64,000 nt of DNA from NCBI GenBank assembly GCA_964473105.1, contig CAYYNQ010000067.1, positions 8,666 to 72,665 of the forward strand, in the 5' to 3' direction. The DNA is from CAYYNQ01 sp964473105 (lineage in GTDB: Bacteria; Sumerlaeota; Sumerlaeia; MVZB01). How positions within the stretch are numbered: position 1 is the first letter of the stretch; the number at the start of each line of letters is the position of its first letter. The position numbers were made by a program, and so were the translations under genes. The notes below the pieces were generated by a model, which saw nothing but the letters and a program-made list of their open reading frames with translations, had not been told where the DNA came from and did no database searches. Positions 54,234 through 63,250 of the stretch are shown here, in pieces.

Positions 54234-55940
54234 ATGAGAATTCAGCCCTTCCAGGATCAAGGATTCCGGGTCTGGTGTGTCCGGGAACTGTTGCTGCCGT
54301 CTTTGGTCTACCTCCTGGTTTTTACGGTGATGTCTTGGCCTTGGATGGGTTCGTTCAACACCCACTTCTTCGCCGATCGGGGTGATGGGCTGCAGAACGT
54401 CTGGAATATGTGGTGGGTCAACATGGCCCTCACCGAGATGCATGCTCTGCCATGGTATACGGGTTACCTGCATTATCCGCAGGGGGTTTCCCTGCTGGCG
54501 CATACATTGAACCCATTCAACGGTATTGTCGGCAGCCTGTTGCAGACAGTCCTGAGCCTTGTTCAGGCGTTCAATGCGATGGTCGTCTTTTCATTTGTGG
54601 CAGGTGGGGTGACTGCATTCTGGCTGGCCGGGACGATATGTCGTTCCCGACAGGGCAGAATGCTTGTGGGGGGGATGTTCACGTTTTCATCCTATCATTT
54701 TGCCCATGCACACGGCCATATGCAACTGGTTGCATTGGAGTGGCTTCCGCTTTTCTTGCTCTTCTTTCATCATCTGCTCGTCAATCGGGGGTTCATATGG
54801 GCGGTCGGATCGGCATCCGCCCTGTTCCTGGTCCTGTTGTGCGATTATTATTATTTCTTTTACTGCATCATGATGGCTTGCCTGATGATTGTCTGGAGTT
54901 GCCTGGGGCCTGGCCGACCTCGGTTCGCGTATCTGAAATCGTTGGTGTATTTTTTCGTTATGTCATGCCTCTTCACGGGTCCACTGGTTGTGTCGTTGCT
55001 TGTGCAAATCCATCTCGAGGGTCATGTTGGCATTCACGACCCGGTCCAGAATTCGATGGATTTGCTTGCGCCCTTCGTGCCGGGTGAATTTTCCCGGTTC
55101 AATTCACTCTCCGACTCGATACGGCCGAATTTCACCTCCAATGCCTCGGAACAGAGTGTTTATCTCGGATGGGGCGTGATTGTGCTCATGATCATCGCGG
55201 TCACCCGCAGACGGCACCTTGACCGGCACGGACTGGAACTCTGGCTGGGTGGAGGCTTCGCTTTTTTTCTTTTAAGCCTTGGCCCGAGCCTGACCATCAT
55301 GGGCAATCAACACGACAGTCTGGGGATGCCCTATAGGGTCTTGGAATACATCTTTCCTTTTCTCAGGACGGGCGGGATGCCCATACGCTTCACGGTCATG
55401 ATAAGCCTGTGTTGCGCGATCATTGCCGCCTGCGGCTGGGAGGATTTGTGGAGCCGTGGTGGATTTGCACGCCGGGCAGCGGGAATTCTCCTGTTCATCG
55501 TCATTTTCGAATTGTGGCCATCTCAGTTGCCCCTGACTCGGGTTGAAATACCCGGTTATGTCGGTTTTCTCAGGGATTCACCGGAACCTGGCGCTGTCAT
55601 TGATTTCACGACCGAGCCGGTCCTTGAGGCGTTCGATGCACTCTACTACCAGACGGTTCACGAAAGACCGATGGCCTTCGGCTATATTTCCCGTGAACCC
55701 TACAGCCGTAGCAACCAGCGGAGCCGGTTCATCAGACTCGCAGACACCGGTCAGTATCATGTGATTCGCAGACGTTACGGTTTCCGCTACATGGTCAGCA
55801 ACGATGCCGGCCTTGAGGACACCCCGGGGGTGAGGCTTGTACATGCACCCCTGCCGGGAGAGCCGTATGTCTACGACCTGGCGGGGATCGATGCCATTGG
55901 AGTTGACAGGAACGGCTCCGGTATCAATCCCGGTGAATAG
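54234..55940 (+). CDS. Large multi-pass membrane protein, GT-C/YfhO-like
   Basis: About 568 residues with 10 or more membrane segments (LPSLVYLLVFTVMSWPWMG, LFLVLLCDYYYFFYCIMMAC, FFVMSCLFTGPLVVSLLVQI). The early outward motif FFADRGDGLQNVWNMWWVN, with two acidic residues after the first helix, is typical of lipid-linked-sugar glycosyltransferases. A C-terminal soluble domain follows (PGYVGFLRDSPEPGAVIDF). A GTG at 54147 overlaps the GT9 stop as GTGA and would add 29 polar residues; ATG 54234 is taken because it sits next to the first helix. Substrate unknown. Confidence 0.78.
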   Translation: MRIQPFQDQGFRVWCVRELLLPSLVYLLVFTVMSWPWMGSFNTHFFADRGDGLQNVWNMWWVNMALTEMHALPWYTGYLHYPQGVSLLAHTLNPFNGIVGSLLQTVLSLVQAFNAMVVFSFVAGGVTAFWLAGTICRSRQGRMLVGGMFTFSSYHFAHAHGHMQLVALEWLPLFLLFFHHLLVNRGFIWAVGSASALFLVLLCDYYYFFYCIMMACLMIVWSCLGPGRPRFAYLKSLVYFFVMSCLFTGPLVVSLLVQIHLEGHVGIHDPVQNSMDLLAPFVPGEFSRFNSLSDSIRPNFTSNASEQSVYLGWGVIVLMIIAVTRRRHLDRHGLELWLGGGFAFFLLSLGPSLTIMGNQHDSLGMPYRVLEYIFPFLRTGGMPIRFTVMISLCCAIIAACGWEDLWSRGGFARRAAGILLFIVIFELWPSQLPLTRVEIPGYVGFLRDSPEPGAVIDFTTEPVLEAFDALYYQTVHERPMAFGYISREPYSRSNQRSRFIRLADTGQYHVIRRRYGFRYMVSNDAGLEDTPGVRLVHAPLPGEPYVYDLAGIDAIGVDRNGSGINPGE

Positions 55941-56158
55941 GATGTTGGGGCAATATCCCCGCTTCATCTTCCCAGAATTTCAGGTAAAAGCGGGTCCTCC
56001 GGTGAAGTCTTTCGTCCGGCATTGGGGACATTTTCTGTAAATAATGGATGTGGTTCCTCTGCTTGCCTGCGATCATGGGTCACGTCATATGACGGTGCGC
56101 GTTGCTGTTCTGCGTGGGAAGACACGTCCATACCTCCCAGATGGTTTGATGAGGTGCC

Positions 56159-58114
56159 ATGGCCCTGTTTCTATCACTGTTCTATCACCTGATCATGTTC
56201 CTGGCCCTTGTGTCATGTATTGCCTGTGGTGGATGCATTGCGCCGGGGCATTTGGGGGAGCGTGCAGACTTCCAGCAGCCTCGCTGGTGTCGAATCCTCT
56301 GGGTCTTGATTCTGCATTATGTGCTTGGCCTTGGGTTGGTATCGCTGTTGGTGGCATGGTTCGGTCTGGTCGGGGCGGTCAGGCCGGTCTGGATTTTCCC
56401 TTCTTTGTTTCTGATGATCCTGTATGGCGGGCGGCGTTCCCTGCGCAATATTCGCCGGATTTTGGCGCAGGGCCGACCACAGGCGTCAACTGAGCGGGCT
56501 GGCCAGGCGGCCGGGTTTTGTGTCCTGATCGCCCTTGCCTGGGGGATCTTGATGACGTGCAACCTGCTTATTGGAGGAATGCTGCCCCCGATATTCCAGG
56601 ATGATCTCTGGTATCATGTCACGCTCCCCGGCCAATGGGTCATCAGCGGGTATACCGACACATTTCCCCATGTCTTCCCGTCAAATTATCCGCTGGCGAT
56701 GGAGGCTGTGTATTCGGTGCTTCTGCTTGCGGGGGATGAAATTCTCTGCCCGATGCTGTATGCTCAGGTGACGATCGTGCTGCTTTGGACGGTCGTGGTG
56801 GCTGTTGTTCGCATGGCCGGGATACGTAGGCTCCTTCCGGGCCTGTTTCTTCCGTTTCTCTATATCGGCGCAAACATTTGCATTGCCCCGCTTGGGGCTG
56901 GCAACGATGCCGCCGCGGCATTGGCGCTCTTGTGCGGTTTTGTCCTGGTGATGGACTATCTCGGGGACTGTCCTCAGATCATGGGAAATGGATATTTTCT
57001 TGCCACCGGTTTCATTTTTGGGACGGCCTTTGCCATCAAGTTGACGGCGCTGATTTTTCTGGGCCCGATCCTGCTCGGTGGGCTCGGCATCTGTATATTT
57101 CGCCGGATGCCTGCGTCAGTGATCATGAAAATCATCTGCCTTGTCATCGTCGGGATCGTGCTGGCTTACCTGCCGTGGGGTATTCGCGGCTGGTTGGGAA
57201 GTGGGATCCCGGTTTTCCCAATGGCCAGGGAGCTTTTCCCCATTCATGGGGATTATATTGCCTCATTTCGGGATTCGGCGAAGTTGAACAGTCTCTATCC
57301 ATTCACGCTCGAGGGATTCTGGCGGGCTGTCACGGATGTGGATGGCCTTGGCCACAAGATCAAGATTGCGATGACCGGGCGGGATTACATGTTTGGTTTT
57401 CTGATGATCATGGCCGCCTTTTTCTGGCTCTTGAAGTCGGCTTTGTGGCGTGTCCAGGGTCTCATAGTCCTTGCCTGCATCCTGTTGTTCATTTTCATGC
57501 GTGGTCATAATGAGACAGTGCGGTATCTTTCAATATGTTATCCGTTGTCAGCGCCGCTTCTCAGTGAACTCCTCGGGAGGCTGGTTGACCTGATGAGGCC
57601 CCGGTCGGGGATTTTGTTTCTTGCCGCCCTCTTTGCCGGGGGTGTTTACGGGACGACCACCAAGCAACTGCAACATGCCGACTTTCGCACGATCAAGTGG
57701 GGATTTGTCCCGGTTGTGACTTCCGGACAGCGTGAAACCTATGCCAGACATGCCCAGTTCGGGCCCTACTATCTGGACTTCAGGAGGTTCGAGTTGCAGA
57801 TGAGGCCCGGGAGCAGGGTGATTCTTGCCGATGGTCGTTATCCGTATTATCTTAGGCGTCGTGCTATCTGGAGTGACACCCGCCCGATTATGGAACGGAT
57901 CTGGATGCATATGGGATCGACGGAAATAGCCCGCGACTTGGGTGAACGTGGTGTCGACTACATGGTTATCAGCGAGAAGAACATGGATGCGCGTATCGAT
58001 GAACTGGTGGACCGTGGTTTCCTGGTGAGAAAATCAACGGGGGCCAGCCCCCAGTACGGATTCCGGTTGTTTTCAGTTCACACTGACTCCATGCTGAAAC
58101 GATCAGGTCAATGA
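56159..58114 (+). CDS. Large multi-pass membrane protein, GT39-like
   Basis: 651 residues with about 11 membrane segments (LFLSLFYHLIMFLALVSCIA, GFCVLIALAWGILMTCNLL, MFGFLMIMAAFFWLLKSAL). The outward loop PIFQDDLWYHVTLPGQWV, with an Asp pair after a helix, fits a GT-C glycosyltransferase. A C-terminal domain (RFELQMRPGSRVILADGRYP and ERGVDYMVISEKN) is like the soluble ends of such proteins. GAGG lies 5 bp before ATG 56159. It is 218 bp after the related membrane protein on the same strand; both may finish a glycan together with the GT9 enzyme. Confidence 0.75.
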   Translation: MALFLSLFYHLIMFLALVSCIACGGCIAPGHLGERADFQQPRWCRILWVLILHYVLGLGLVSLLVAWFGLVGAVRPVWIFPSLFLMILYGGRRSLRNIRRILAQGRPQASTERAGQAAGFCVLIALAWGILMTCNLLIGGMLPPIFQDDLWYHVTLPGQWVISGYTDTFPHVFPSNYPLAMEAVYSVLLLAGDEILCPMLYAQVTIVLLWTVVVAVVRMAGIRRLLPGLFLPFLYIGANICIAPLGAGNDAAAALALLCGFVLVMDYLGDCPQIMGNGYFLATGFIFGTAFAIKLTALIFLGPILLGGLGICIFRRMPASVIMKIICLVIVGIVLAYLPWGIRGWLGSGIPVFPMARELFPIHGDYIASFRDSAKLNSLYPFTLEGFWRAVTDVDGLGHKIKIAMTGRDYMFGFLMIMAAFFWLLKSALWRVQGLIVLACILLFIFMRGHNETVRYLSICYPLSAPLLSELLGRLVDLMRPRSGILFLAALFAGGVYGTTTKQLQHADFRTIKWGFVPVVTSGQRETYARHAQFGPYYLDFRRFELQMRPGSRVILADGRYPYYLRRRAIWSDTRPIMERIWMHMGSTEIARDLGERGVDYMVISEKNMDARIDELVDRGFLVRKSTGASPQYGFRLFSVHTDSMLKRSGQ

Positions 58115-58142
58115 TCTTGTGTAGGCTGAAGGCCGGTTTCAG

Positions 58143-58169
58143 GCCCGCTTTTGATTTTCTGTGGCGGGC
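58143..58169. terminator. Hairpin between convergent genes
   Basis: GCCCGC (58143-58148) and GCGGGC (58164-58169) form a perfect 6-bp GC stem around 15 nt, extendable by two weaker pairs. It lies between the ends of the rightward membrane protein gene and the leftward PhoX gene. A short T-rich piece follows on the + strand. Weak terminator candidate, possibly for both directions. Confidence 0.3.
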
Positions 58170-58240
58170 TTCATTTGCCGGTTCCGGGTATGGGGACGGG
58201 GTCTAGTCAACAGGCCTGTTGGGATGAGGGACGCTGCATT

Positions 58241-60100
58241 TCAGCCGATGATCGATCCATCGTCTTTCCGGATTGCGATGATGGAACTTCTTGGGACAGC
58301 ATCGCCACCATCCGGCCAATGACTGTTGCCCCTGACACCGGGATGCTGGATGCCGACAAACATGGTTTTCTTGTCGGGACTCCATGTCAAACCCGTCACT
58401 TCGCAGTCCCTGGGTCCTACAAGGAACCTTTTGATTTCACCGGTGACGGGATTCCCCATCAGCATCTGGTTGTTCCCCATGCCTTCGTAGTCGCCTTCAT
58501 TGGTATCCGGGCCGTCCGTCTGGATCCAGAGATTGCCCGATGAGTCAAATTTCAATCCATCCGGCGAATTGAACATGTTTTCCTCATTGATGTTGGGGCT
58601 TCCGGCATGGATTCCGCGATGGACCGCCGGATTTCCTGCCATGACATACATGTCCCAGGTGAAGTCCGCAGAACCATGATCTTCCCTGGTCGGGGTCAAG
58701 CGCACAATATGGCCATATATGTTGCCGGTTCTGGGATTCACGGGGTTCAGCGGTTGACTGGCGTTTTTTCCACGTCCCGCATTGTTTGTCAGGCAGCAGT
58801 ATATCTCCACTTTGTTGGGGTTGACAGCGACCCATTCCGGCCTGTCCATGGTGGTTGCATCCACCCTGCTTGCGGCGATCCGTGTGAACACCAGGGTGTA
58901 TTCCCTGCCTAGGCCGGCCTGGAGAAGATTGATCCATTTTCCAGAGCCATCAGGACTGAATCTGGCGACATACAACTCACCATCATGCAGCAGGTCCTCA
59001 TTCATGCCCGACGGGTCATGGGTTTTGGCGCTGACAAATTTGTAAAGGTATTCCCCCCGCTCATCGTCGCCCATGTAGACCACGACCCTGCCGTCCCCGG
59101 CCATGGCGACTTCCGCATTCTCGTGCTTTATTCTTCCGAGCGCGGTGAGTTTCCTGCAGGAACCGTTGGCGGGGTTGATTTCAGTGACATATCCGTGACG
59201 GTTCGGTTCATTGGGATGACTTGCAAGGTCGAACCTTTCATCGACATTTGCCCATCCGTAACCCCAGTCCTTGTTCCTGATGCCGTAACGGGTCATCTCA
59301 TCGGTCCTAGGCATGTCTTCCCCGGCACTGGATGAAAAATATCCATTGAAATTCTCTTCACAGGCGAGGTAGGTGCCCCATGGGGTCCTGCCATTTCCAC
59401 AGTTATTGAACGTTCCGAGGACGGTTGTGCCATCGGGATCATGTTTGGTCTTCAGCAGGTCGCTGCCACGGGCCGGACCGGTGATCATGCAGGGCGTTTC
59501 CGGTGTGATGCGCCTGTTGAATGGGCTGTCCCTGGAAATTTCCCACCGGCCTTTGTTTTCCACGATCTCCATGATGGTTACACCATGGGCCATTTTGCAT
59601 TTGTGAATGTCTTCCGGTGTCTTGGGAAGGCCGGATGGGTTGTTGCCGAACATCAGCCCGAGGTTGACATATTCATTGTTGACGACAAGTACGTTCTTCC
59701 CGTCGATCCGGAAAATATCCATGCCGTCATTGTTGTCGCCGAATGAGAGTGCCTGTGAGGAGGGCTGGCCCCTTGTGATCTGGTCAAATTCAGGAACATG
59801 GTCAAACAGGGGATCGCCCCACCGGACAACGGTGTGCCATTTGAACCCGGGTGGCACAGTGACGGTATCGAGTGAGTTTGCCTGCACCGGCTCAAAGGTT
59901 ATCTTGTTTCTCATGGGCGATGGTATGCCCGGGGAATTCATGCCGGATGTTCCCGGGAAGGAATACAGGGAACCGAGGGCGAATGTCCCGAGAAGGAAAT
60001 ATCTTCTGGACAGGACGGTATCAAACTGGATGTCTTGGATGGGATTGTCCTGTTCATCCCATTCATCAAATGAAAGCCTGTGATTGTCCGCGGCAGGCAT
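58241..60100 (-). CDS. PhoX family phosphatase (DUF839), Tat-exported
   Basis: 619 residues. The twin-arginine signal SRRYFLLGTFALGS begins at residue 31. The mature part has PhoX hallmarks: TVPPGFKWHTVVRWGDPLF, NNEYVNLGL, GRTPWGTYLACEENFNGYF, RHGYVTEINP, AEVAMAGDGRVVVYMGDDER and the C-terminal SPDGLKFDSSGNLWIQTDG. Characterised PhoX enzymes are calcium/iron alkaline phosphatases acting in the periplasm or outside the cell. AAAGGA lies 6 bp before ATG 60100. No phosphate-regulator genes are adjacent, and no clear Pho box was seen. Related DUF839 proteins may have other roles. Confidence 0.93.
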   Translation of the reverse strand: MPAADNHRLSFDEWDEQDNPIQDIQFDTVLSRRYFLLGTFALGSLYSFPGTSGMNSPGIPSPMRNKITFEPVQANSLDTVTVPPGFKWHTVVRWGDPLFDHVPEFDQITRGQPSSQALSFGDNNDGMDIFRIDGKNVLVVNNEYVNLGLMFGNNPSGLPKTPEDIHKCKMAHGVTIMEIVENKGRWEISRDSPFNRRITPETPCMITGPARGSDLLKTKHDPDGTTVLGTFNNCGNGRTPWGTYLACEENFNGYFSSSAGEDMPRTDEMTRYGIRNKDWGYGWANVDERFDLASHPNEPNRHGYVTEINPANGSCRKLTALGRIKHENAEVAMAGDGRVVVYMGDDERGEYLYKFVSAKTHDPSGMNEDLLHDGELYVARFSPDGSGKWINLLQAGLGREYTLVFTRIAASRVDATTMDRPEWVAVNPNKVEIYCCLTNNAGRGKNASQPLNPVNPRTGNIYGHIVRLTPTREDHGSADFTWDMYVMAGNPAVHRGIHAGSPNINEENMFNSPDGLKFDSSGNLWIQTDGPDTNEGDYEGMGNNQMLMGNPVTGEIKRFLVGPRDCEVTGLTWSPDKKTMFVGIQHPGVRGNSHWPDGGDAVPRSSIIAIRKDDGSIIG

Positions 60101-60399
60101 GTCATTTCCTTTGAGGCGGGGGTGATTCCCGGGTAAATTGACCGCAGGGTCCGTTGTGCGTCCGATCCAGGGATGTCAGCTTACAAACTTATGGGTTCTC
60201 ATTCAAGGCATGACATCGGGGAAACATGGGGCCGGTGGCATGCAATGCGCCTGCTGCGTCCGGGAATGCGACCATTCCTTCTCGTGTTGACTTGTTCGGG
60301 GGTATTCAGGTTGATCCGGGATGTGTAGTGTCTGCCCCTGCGGTCATGTTATTGCCGGGACAGCAGCATATGCCAGGCCGGGGGCTGTGTCAAAAAAAC
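60101..60399. other. Intergenic region upstream of PhoX gene
   Basis: About 300 bp between the starts and ends of two leftward genes. It contains inverted 7-mers GATGTCA (60172-60178) and TGACATC (60211-60217), 32 bp apart. The PhoX promoter must lie here. No coding frame or RNA gene seen. Confidence 0.4.
60172..60217. promoter_or_regulatory. Separated inverted repeat upstream of PhoX gene
   Basis: The arms GATGTCA and TGACATC are exact inverted copies with 32 bp between them, about 70-115 bp before the PhoX start. This might be an operator pair or chance. It does not match the CTGTCAT-type Pho box. Confidence 0.2.
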
Positions 60400-61839
60400 T
60401 TACGGGTAGGGGTAGGCTTCGCCGTCTCTGATACAGTGAACGATCGTGGCGTTGACGGATGCGCCGGGGAAACTGGCGGGTCCACCGGAGCAGTAATGGA
60501 ATGTACCCCCGGCCGCCGTTGGCGGATTGCCGACACCGAACGAGACATCCCCGCCGGTGCAGTAGCTGAACGTGCCGCTCGCTGTGCTGTTATGACCCGA
60601 CCCGAACGAGACATCCCCACCGGTGCAGTTTATGAATGTTCCGCTTGCGATGGCCTCGTACCCGGAGCCAAAGGTATTGTTCCCCGCGGTGCAGTTGTTA
60701 AATGTGCCGCTCGCGGTGTTATCAAAGCCAAAAGAATAGTGTCCAGCGGTACAGTCATTGAATATGCCGCTGGCCGGGCCATAGGAACCGAAGGAAAAAT
60801 CCCCGCCAGTGCAGTTGTTGAACGTGCCACTCGCGTTCCCACTTCCCCCAAAGGACCAGTATCCGCTCTTGCAGTCCTCATAATATCCCGCGTATTCCAG
60901 CCCGATACGCATCGACCATCCAAAATAAGGTCCCCCCACCTGTTGAAACAGGGTGTCATCAGCCTTGAACGAGCAGTTTCGGATGATGGTGTTTGCCAGT
61001 GCCGTATCCGGAAAATAAGCCGCCGGGCCCTGACCGTCATAGTTGACATCAAGACCGGTGTCGATCAGTTCAACCAGCAGGTTCTCGATCTTCACATCAT
61101 CCGCTGTTTGCCTTAGGACACCCGTGCCATAGCCATCGGATGTCCCGTAGATGTGCTGATTTTCACGTGCTGTTGACAGGCCCACAAGATCCACGAACTC
61201 CGTGTCCATTTCCAGTTGTGCTGTCCCGAGGTCAAACCTCCCCGGCGGGACAAGGACAGTGGCACGGTTATCGACCCCCAGGGGCTGGCCGTGTGGCGTG
61301 AGTGTTCTCGCCGTTGCATAGGCGGCAATGAGGTTCGCCCCGTTGGTCAGGGCGTTGTCGGTTGTCTCCACGACGACGTAGGCGGGGGCCGAGCCCCTGA
61401 TAAACGCCGAGGCATTCAGGCCGTCCACCGTGTCGGCGTCCCCTGCCGATCCCGCATGCAGGGCCGCCCCGAAGGGTGTCAGGCGTGTGCGGGGTGTCAG
61501 GTTCTCGCCATTGACCTGTACATTCAGCCAGACCGAGTCATGCCTGAAGACGGAATCGGGGATCATCACTCCGCCATCATCACCAATCAGCGTGTCATAG
61601 AGTCCGTGTTCGTTCGGGGTCAGGGAGTCCGTGTCATTGAAGCCCGCCCCCAGCTGGGTGCCGCCGGTTTCTGCATCCCAGAGCGTGAAGGTCATGTTCA
61701 GGGGCCCTGTCAGCACTTCGCCCGAGCTATCTGTGATCTGGCCTTTGTAGTTTATCAATCCGGGAATGCCGTGCGCCGGGGTGGCGATCAGGGGCGGGGC
61801 GACCAGGGTGAACAGGATGATTCTCCATGGGTTTCTCAT
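60400..61839 (-). CDS. Secreted beta-helix protein with 20-23-residue Cys-containing repeats
   Basis: 479 residues with a signal peptide (IILFTLVAPPLIATPAHG). Residues 28-150 hold a beta domain common in environmental secreted proteins (INYKGQITDSSGEVLTGPLN). About 180-300 begin a right-handed beta-helix. From about 321 on come repeats of the form ASGTFNNCTGGDFSFGS, with Cys at about 323, 343, 363, 383, 405, 427, 450 and 469, so one Cys per coil. AAGGAG lies before ATG 61839. A surface or extracellular structural role is likely; no catalytic residues were recognised. Confidence 0.85.
   Translation of the reverse strand: MRNPWRIILFTLVAPPLIATPAHGIPGLINYKGQITDSSGEVLTGPLNMTFTLWDAETGGTQLGAGFNDTDSLTPNEHGLYDTLIGDDGGVMIPDSVFRHDSVWLNVQVNGENLTPRTRLTPFGAALHAGSAGDADTVDGLNASAFIRGSAPAYVVVETTDNALTNGANLIAAYATARTLTPHGQPLGVDNRATVLVPPGRFDLGTAQLEMDTEFVDLVGLSTARENQHIYGTSDGYGTGVLRQTADDVKIENLLVELIDTGLDVNYDGQGPAAYFPDTALANTIIRNCSFKADDTLFQQVGGPYFGWSMRIGLEYAGYYEDCKSGYWSFGGSGNASGTFNNCTGGDFSFGSYGPASGIFNDCTAGHYSFGFDNTASGTFNNCTAGNNTFGSGYEAIASGTFINCTGGDVSFGSGHNSTASGTFSYCTGGDVSFGVGNPPTAAGGTFHYCSGGPASFPGASVNATIVHCIRDGEAYPYP
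60415..60879 (-). repeat. Coding tandem repeat, 20-23 residues per unit
   Basis: Seven degenerate units in the C-terminal third of the beta-helix protein above, spaced 20, 20, 20, 22, 22 and 23 residues between successive Cys. The core is GTF-NCTGG--SFG. The units are too diverged in DNA to be recent copies but close enough in protein to show duplication history. Confidence 0.75.
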
Positions 61840-61929
61840 GTTGCAGGACTCCTTGGATTTGCATCGGGCGGACGGGTTGTGATGATGATTCAGGAAAAGG
61901 GGGGCGGGCGGGCCGATGGGCTTCGGATG

Positions 61930-63024
61930 TTAGTCAATCACGTATCCGGATATCTCGACAGGGATGACACTCGACTCATAAGACCCCATGTCAACGGCCA
62001 GACCCACGATTCTGGGGTTTCCGTGCAGGTCAGTCGTGACAAGGACAGGGACGGCGCTGTCGTCACCGGAATTAACGCAGGGTGAGGCCTCCTGTAATGT
62101 ATAGTCGCCGCTACCTGCATCGACAAACAGGGGGTCAGTGTTGATGTTCCCGGTTCCGGGCCATTCACCGGTAACATTCGAGTGGCTTGCCGTGATGGAA
62201 CCGCCGCTGCCAGTCCATATATCGCTGTCCGTGTTCGCGGTATTACCCCACAGGATGGAATTGATCAGCTGGGCATTGCTGTTAAGGTAAACGGAGAAGC
62301 CCCCGCCAAAATCCGCCGTGTTTCCCGACACGGTCAGGTTGATCAATGTGGGATAAGAGGTGTTGACTATATACCCCCCCCCTCCGGCACTTTGTGCGGT
62401 ATTCCCGTGTACGGTCATGTTGATCAGCGTGGGATTGGAATCATTATAAACCATGACTCCCCCCCCATTGTTGGCGCTGTTTCCGGATACCGTCAGGTTC
62501 GTCAATGTGGGGTCGGAGCTTTCAATATGGACCCCTCCGCCATAACCCGCGGTATTTCCCGACACGGTCAGGTTGGTGAGGGTGGGGTTTGAGTTGTTGA
62601 AAATCCATATCCCTCCGCCCTTGGTGGTGGCCGTGTTTCCGCTCACGGTCAGGTTCGTCAATGTGGGGCTGGATTGATGAATGGTAATCCCTCCCCCAAA
62701 GGTGTTGCTTCCATTGCGGATTGTAAAACCGTCGATAATTGTATTGGAGGTCTCTCCGTTATCGAGCATGACCACCGTGCCCGAACCTCCTCCATCAATA
62801 ATCGATGATCCCGGGCCGGTCCCGTTCAGGGAGATATCTTTTCCGCCAAGGTCAATGTTCTCATTATAGGTGCCGGCCGCAACGGCAATGAGATCACCGC
62901 TGGATGAGGCATTAATCGCGTCCTGAATGCTGTCACCGGGCCCGACATGGATGGTTGCGGCCAGGGACATGGAGGGGAGTATCCCGAGGATGAATGGAAC
63001 GACCGGGCAGGAATACCTCATCAT
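61930..63024 (-). CDS. Secreted right-handed parallel beta-helix protein
   Basis: 364 residues. A signal peptide (VVPFILGILPSMSLAA) is followed by the classic pectate-lyase-like start HVGPGDSIQDAINASSSGDL and VAAGTYNENIDLGG. Six coils then repeat PTLTNLTVSGNTA-GGG about every 25-27 residues (about residues 120-265), and a cap VDMGSYES follows. This is the family called right-handed beta-helix or DUF1565-like; members bind or cleave polysaccharides or act as adhesins. GGGAG lies 7 bp before the ATG. It follows the glycoside-hydrolase-like gene by 226 bp on the same strand. Confidence 0.88.
   Translation of the reverse strand: MMRYSCPVVPFILGILPSMSLAATIHVGPGDSIQDAINASSSGDLIAVAAGTYNENIDLGGKDISLNGTGPGSSIIDGGGSGTVVMLDNGETSNTIIDGFTIRNGSNTFGGGITIHQSSPTLTNLTVSGNTATTKGGGIWIFNNSNPTLTNLTVSGNTAGYGGGVHIESSDPTLTNLTVSGNSANNGGGVMVYNDSNPTLINMTVHGNTAQSAGGGGYIVNTSYPTLINLTVSGNTADFGGGFSVYLNSNAQLINSILWGNTANTDSDIWTGSGGSITASHSNVTGEWPGTGNINTDPLFVDAGSGDYTLQEASPCVNSGDDSAVPVLVTTDLHGNPRIVGLAVDMGSYESSVIPVEISGYVID
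62230..62667 (-). repeat. Coding tandem repeat, about 25-27 residues per unit
   Basis: Six units of PTLTNLTVSGNTA plus a Gly-rich turn, clear at both protein and DNA level. The DNA copies share runs such as GTCAGGTT with small changes, so recent expansion or gene conversion within the gene is possible. Confidence 0.8.
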
Positions 63025-63250
63025 GAAAAGACTCCCTGATTTATACTGTACATGTTCATTCCGACATCATGGTTTATGAAGGCAGATGGGTCAACCGTAA
63101 TTGATATCGAGTGGACGGTTCCGTATGAGTCCGGGTGATCCGGCAGGGTGCGGAGCATCGTGGATGCCTGCAGTTTGCCGGTCAATGTGGTTGAACGGAA
63201 TATCTCATGGGATGGACAATATCCGGGGGTGGGACGGCGCAGGCATCAGG

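Noticed and set aside
60101..60399. Pho box upstream of the PhoX gene
   Set aside because: No pair of CTGTCAT-like units with proper spacing was found; only an unrelated inverted 7-mer.
60226..61116. 296-codon rightward open frame with repeats
   Set aside because: It is the antisense of the Cys-repeat beta-helix gene; its repeats only mirror the real coding repeats.
61216..62085. 289-codon rightward open frame
   Set aside because: It is antisense to both beta-helix genes and crosses the gap between them; no protein-like composition.
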